This document shows, piece by piece, positions 59,606-64,000 of a DNA stretch of 64,000 bases. Each line of letters opens with the position of its first letter. Positions within the stretch are counted from its first letter, which is position 1. Source of the stretch: Imbricaverruca yamaguchii (Eukaryota; Arthropoda; Thecostraca; Neoverrucidae); the NCBI GenBank assembly GCA_034440575.1, contig JAOTOL010001462.1, positions 124,001-188,000 of the forward strand. Reading direction: 5' to 3'. The notes beneath the pieces are model-generated. The model made no database searches, was not told the origin of the DNA, and saw only the letters and a program-made list of their open reading frames with translations. The position numbers and the translations under genes were made by a program.

Positions 59606-60544
59606 CCATGTGAAACTAACTAATTGAAACTAACGTTCTTGCAATGTATCCATACTGGCGATGACCCGGCCCCAATCCCCCAACTACGCCCCCACCCCAT
59701 GGCACCCCCCGGACTGGCAAATCTACTCTTCCGCACCAGCTTCAGCCTCGACCAGTATCACCATCTCATCTGTCTACAATTCGACTCAATTGTATTAATT
59801 TCTACGCTCCAAACTTCAAGATGTCTCAGCTCTACCTCAACTCACCTCAGCAAGCCAGCTTGATGCTTCTTTGTTCCCTCTTATCCTCACTCCTCATACC
59901 CGTTCACCCCCACCAAAAACCAGCACAAATCACTAACACCACAAATGCCCACCCGGAAACAGCCGACATCACCACACGGTGGCAGGCAGGTAAACACATA
60001 GACACACACACACTCACGAAATTATTCGTGCAGACTCACAACTTCAACCAACCAACCAAGCAAAGAGAGCCAAAGAACTCTTTAGCGTCTCGCAAACTCG
60101 AGAAAGAACCTGTACGAGCAGCCTAGTGCGTCGCGAGGCCGAACACCATCAAGAGGCTTCGGCGCCACGGGGTAGCCGAAATGTCATTGCCTACGTGCAT
60201 CAGCACGGGGCAACGCAAAAGGCCGTATTACGCCGAAGACGCGCTACGCTAGCCGCGCCAACGCCAGCTGTCCAACCAAACGGACACCAAGCACACAGAG
60301 GACACCGACCACAAACCGTTCGACCAGCTGCCACCATCTCGTCTATTCTACACTACGAACTCTCAACTCTACTATACACTGCCATCTCTATCATCTCTAC
60401 CTTGGACTACCATCTTTGCTGGATCTACAACTTCACTTCAGGTTGGTCCGGCGGTGCTGCCAACCCGCCTCCCCAAATACCGCCGATGTGTGTAAAGTGT
60501 GCTCCATTCTCTCCTACTCCACTACCAAACTCAAGATCCACGGT
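59606..60544 (+). repeat. probable 5' portion of a second, related LINE
   Basis: TTCAGGTTGGTCCGGCGGTG followed by CTGCCAACCCGCCTCCCC at about 60437-60475 resembles ACAAGGTCAGTCCGGCGCTG followed by CTGCCACTCCCCCACCC at about 54547-54585. The surrounding CTCTACC/CATCTCT-rich strand is like the LINE 5' region. This suggests the start of another copy that was replaced by the array downstream. No RT follows. Confidence 0.4.
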
Positions 60545-61400
60545 GTCGGACTTCAGGAAAATTGCGCGGGGCCCCGAAAAGCACACCAGGTGTCCAACAA
60601 AATCCCACTTCAGCTCCAAAATTCGCGTCGGATCGGAAAATTTCACGTTTAGAGCCCAAAATATATTTAGCGTGGCCAGGAAAATTGCGCTGAGGCCCAA
60701 CAAATATCCGTCAGGGCCCCACAAAATTGCAGACGGGGCTTCAATGGATTCAGCGGGGACAGAAAACTGGCGCCAGGACCCGACAATCATGGCGGGGCCC
60801 CACGAAATCGCACATTAACCACTGCCACCCGTCGGGTTCCAAAAAATTGCGTGGAGGACCCCAAATAACTACGATGTTGCTCGCAGAAATTGAGCTAGGG
60901 GCCTAATTATTTCCATCAGAGCTCCGAATACATTCTGCGCGGCCCCGAGGACCCCATCAGGAATTCTTCGGATAAACGGGATTCCCGTCGGGGACTCACA
61001 AAATTCCAGTATGGGTCCTGAATGAGGACAACAAGACCCGGAAAAGTCGGGCCTGGCCCGAATATCGCACTGGAGCCCACACAATTGCGCTTATACCACA
61101 ACTTCGGGCATTCCTAAACACTTGGTGTGGAGAGCACGAAATAAATAACAGGGATCAAAAGAATCATCTGCAGGCTCGAAAATCACAATGGGCCCCAAAA
61201 ACTCGAGCTGGGTTCACAACATTTATCCTGTGGCCCGGTCTTCGCTGTGTACAGCGGAACCACGACAACTCGTGTCTGGGCCCAATAAAAATCGGGTCTG
61301 GCTCCCAAAAATCATACTGGATGCTAGAAACTTAATGTCGTGGTCCACAAACTAGTGCCGGGTGCTGCAGACTAATACTGCCGATGTTTTTGTCCTGAAC
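60545..61400. repeat. degenerate array with about 20-21 bp period
   Basis: Blocks of AAAATTGCGC alternate with GGGGCCCC-type blocks at a spacing of about 19-23 bp for over 800 bp. Examples are AAAATTGCGCGGGGCCCCG, AAAATTCGCGTCGGATCGG and AAAATTGCGTGGAGGACCCC. The copies are strongly diverged. The 230-codon plus ORF ending at 60818 runs into the array and is not supported as a gene. Confidence 0.7.
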
Positions 61401-64000
61401 TTGGTCAAATACCTCACGTGGCCTGAGGTTGAAAACTCACATCAGACACAAAACATAAAGGAAAAAGTGCCGAAAACTTCGCGACGTCCTTTCCCTATTG
61501 CAGCAAAACCTCATGGGGCGTAAAAAGGTGAACAACATGTGATATTTTATGATCTTATTGGCTTTATGTCTGAATCAACACCCACCCGCTGCGAATTCCA
61601 AGCCGGCAATGCTAGCCGAGGAACGTCAACCAGCGTGTAATTTGTGACGAGATCTCGTGATTACCACAGAGTTTGATCACGTGGAGTCATTGACCGGCCT
61701 TTAGAATGAAGTCAAATGGAAAATATTTTATGGAAAATTAATATATTTCGCAAAGTTCCCAAAGTTACCGCGTGATTACGCACCAAATACCTACCATTGT
61801 CTTCCTTAGAATCATTCTAGTAACGTTTCACTCGTGTGGCGTATTTCCACATGAGGAATGTACCAGGCGAAGTCAAAATCATGACTCCGTTTCTTCATTT
61901 TTTGTTGTTCAAATTTTGGTCTGCTCCTGGTCTTAACTTCTCTTGGATACAATGGACGCCGAATTCGAATTCAGTTCTAAATGTTATGATCGACTGGCTC
62001 CCAGCCTGAAAATAGTCATCCGAGGTCACCGAATGTCAATGTCCTTGGATAACCTTCGAAGGGTCAACACAAAGGTCAATGGCATGATGCTAGGATGAGC
62101 CTGAAGCGTTCCCAAAGACCGCTTTTTGGACTAGAAGTCCTTTGAGACCTGAAACTCATTGAAGAGCAATACGATTTTCACGAAGCTATGTATTGCTGAA
62201 CTCGTTATGATCCACTGCATCTTGTGTCAATTTCGAGAAAAAAATTTCGCGATTTTATATCGTGAGCTTGTAGCCTAAGATAACATGACCTGGTTTCATC
62301 TTCGAGACAATCGCAATGCTATTTTGGAAAGTCAGAAGTCACGAAGGATGATTTGTGAAATCCTAGATGGTCACTTGCAATGAGAAAGGGAATATAAATG
62401 TTTTCATCTCATGCAATGTATTTCTGTCTCCATGTCAGCAAATCAAAATGTACGATCATATTTCACTGACAATACTGAAGGGTTTCATCACCGCCCATCA
62501 CTGTAATATCATCCTTCTGACGTTTCAAATCCCACATTCCGGAAACGAAAAGATGACCCTCATTGACTGAGTGATCACATCCAGCTTGAACAGCTCGAGA
62601 CCAAATTTGGCGCGGACGCATCCATTGACACATGCTGAGCCTGAAATCGAATTTGATCATGAGCCGTCTACATCAGTGTAATATAATAAAGTAGCAGAAC
62701 TATACAATGCAGTGCAAGTAAATAATGTGTTGCAGTGCAGCATTGTAATGTAATGCAATGCAATGATCTATAGGCCTGCAGATCATCCCATACCTGGTCA
62801 GAATTCCGGTTCAGATGGATGATCTGTATCTGTGATGATATTAATCAACACAATATGTATCAGCCCGCACACCAACACGTCTCACTTCACCTAGCGACCA
62901 TTAACACACTTTCCGCCTCGTTAAGCAGTTCATAAACTGTTAAAGTGCTGTGTGTAGCTCATCCGAACTAGTGGTACCCCTGTGTTCCATTGACCGTTAT
63001 GGCTTTCGAGAAGCGCTCGGTGAGGTAGGCCGTGACGTCCCTTTCCTTCTGCATTGATACAAATATGAACTTTATTCAGCTGACTAGCTTGTGCGACAGA
63101 TACTCAAACAGGTACTCCGCCGTCAGCATCTGTTTGCTAAGCGGGCGCTTGAGGCTCTCTTGAGCTGCGGCACGCTTGGATTTTCCTCGGATGTCGTCGC
63201 AAATGCACTTGCCATGAGATGTGACAAAATAGCCACCCACAACCTGTCCCAAAAACCTGTCAAATGGCGACACATATTGATGAAGTCATGCCTTTCCTCA
63301 TACTCTGTAGCACTGCCGTCTGTGAAATAAGTATTTTGTTTTGGGGTCAGGTACTTCCCTTTCTCTCCAAGGTACTTCCCGTATTTTTTTACCAGCAGTT
63401 GTGGGTTTTATAAGTGCACACGCATACTGAGTGCGTCCCACTACTACTTGTCAAGACATAATGCTTCAGACGAATGGTAGCAAAGGTTGAGAAGCCGGCG
63501 TGGAAATTTTCATGGTTCCCTTTGTATAGATTATAGCTTTAAAAAATAAAAAAGCAATCATTTTCTTAACTCTATCTTTGGTTCCATCAGCCTGAAGCGG
63601 TCGGTCTTGCCGATACATCAGGCTGATCCGGTCCGACTCATAAAATAGCTTTGCATTCACCTTGACTGCGTCCGACACCCATATAAATTTCCTCACTTCA
63701 AAGGCAGCACGGTCAGTGAGGGTCAGTAGTGATCACTGGGCACTCAAACATGACGCGATCCCTTCTTTGTGCCCTTTCTGTTATTTCACTACATTCGGAG
63801 ATTTTAATTTTCGCGATGAAATAAAAGATTATGCGAATGTTTTCTCGGCTATCGGAGTTGCATCGTTATGCTGTGGATGCATCTCTCTCGTTGTAAATAA
63901 TCGCAAAGAAAAACTCAAATCATCTACTACCATAATTTGGAGACATTTTTGCTATTTTGTTTCACCTTTGACCTCACGAGTTAGAACACTGTGCAATAAA
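61401..64000. other. no gene seen
   Basis: ORFs of up to 79 codons only. TGCAATG/AATGCAGTGCA repeats lie at about 62700-62768. The final kilobase is AT-rich and unassigned. Confidence 0.5.

Noticed and set aside
60126..60818. 230-codon ORF as a gene
   Set aside because: First part lies in LINE-like DNA and second part in the 20-bp array; no domain.

Overview
This window is animal nuclear DNA, most likely from an arthropod with a large, repeat-rich genome. There are no operons, bacterial-style ribosome binding sites or closely packed genes. The window contains an astacin-type animal protein, a non-LTR retrotransposon of the I/Jockey group, a Penelope-like fragment, tRNA-derived SINE heads, piggyBac-like TTAA elements, and many mini- and microsatellites. 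I cannot name the species. The arthropod guess rests on the mix of mobile elements and is inference.

Only one convincing host gene is visible. It is on the minus strand (31317-35459), has a single coding exon, and encodes about 1380 residues. The protein has a signal peptide, an astacin-like domain whose zinc-binding site is destroyed, a Cys-rich EGF-like module and a second Cys-containing domain. These are followed by a threonine-rich mucin stalk, a long glycine run, one membrane segment, and a Gly/Met/Ala-rich cytoplasmic tail with a basic end. It reads as a catalytically dead, membrane-anchored mucin.

The rest is repeats, relics and unassigned DNA. 1-1000: short minisatellites. 1085-2645: a decayed LINE reverse transcriptase (minus). 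2985-3500: a 37-bp minisatellite. 4262-4661: a Penelope-like GIY-YIG relic. 6196-6290 and 47125-47200: tRNA-like SINE heads. 7678-8084: a foldback element. 8739-9649 and 15003-17978: TTAA-flanked MITE families, here called A and B, including two B copies head to head. 10768-11690 and 30158-31025: two copies of a 0.9-kb repeat, here called C, one of which carries three extra hairpins. 18965-20590: an 11-bp satellite with an 88-bp higher-order unit, joined to a 92-bp satellite, next to a CpG-rich block. 21039-21165 and 23740-24035: microsatellites. 37777-38878: a B element with a smaller B element nested in it at TTAA. 42158-42352: a 41-bp repeat. 53520-53760: a long CA/TA microsatellite. 54300-59605: a nearly full-length but broken LINE with gag-like ORF1, endonuclease, reverse transcriptase and RNase H. 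60545-61400: a degenerate array with about 20-21 bp period.

Intergenic stretches are described individually. ORFs of 60-180 codons are scattered through them, but none shows a recognisable domain, so they are not called as genes. Exons of intron-rich genes could be hidden there and would need RNA evidence.
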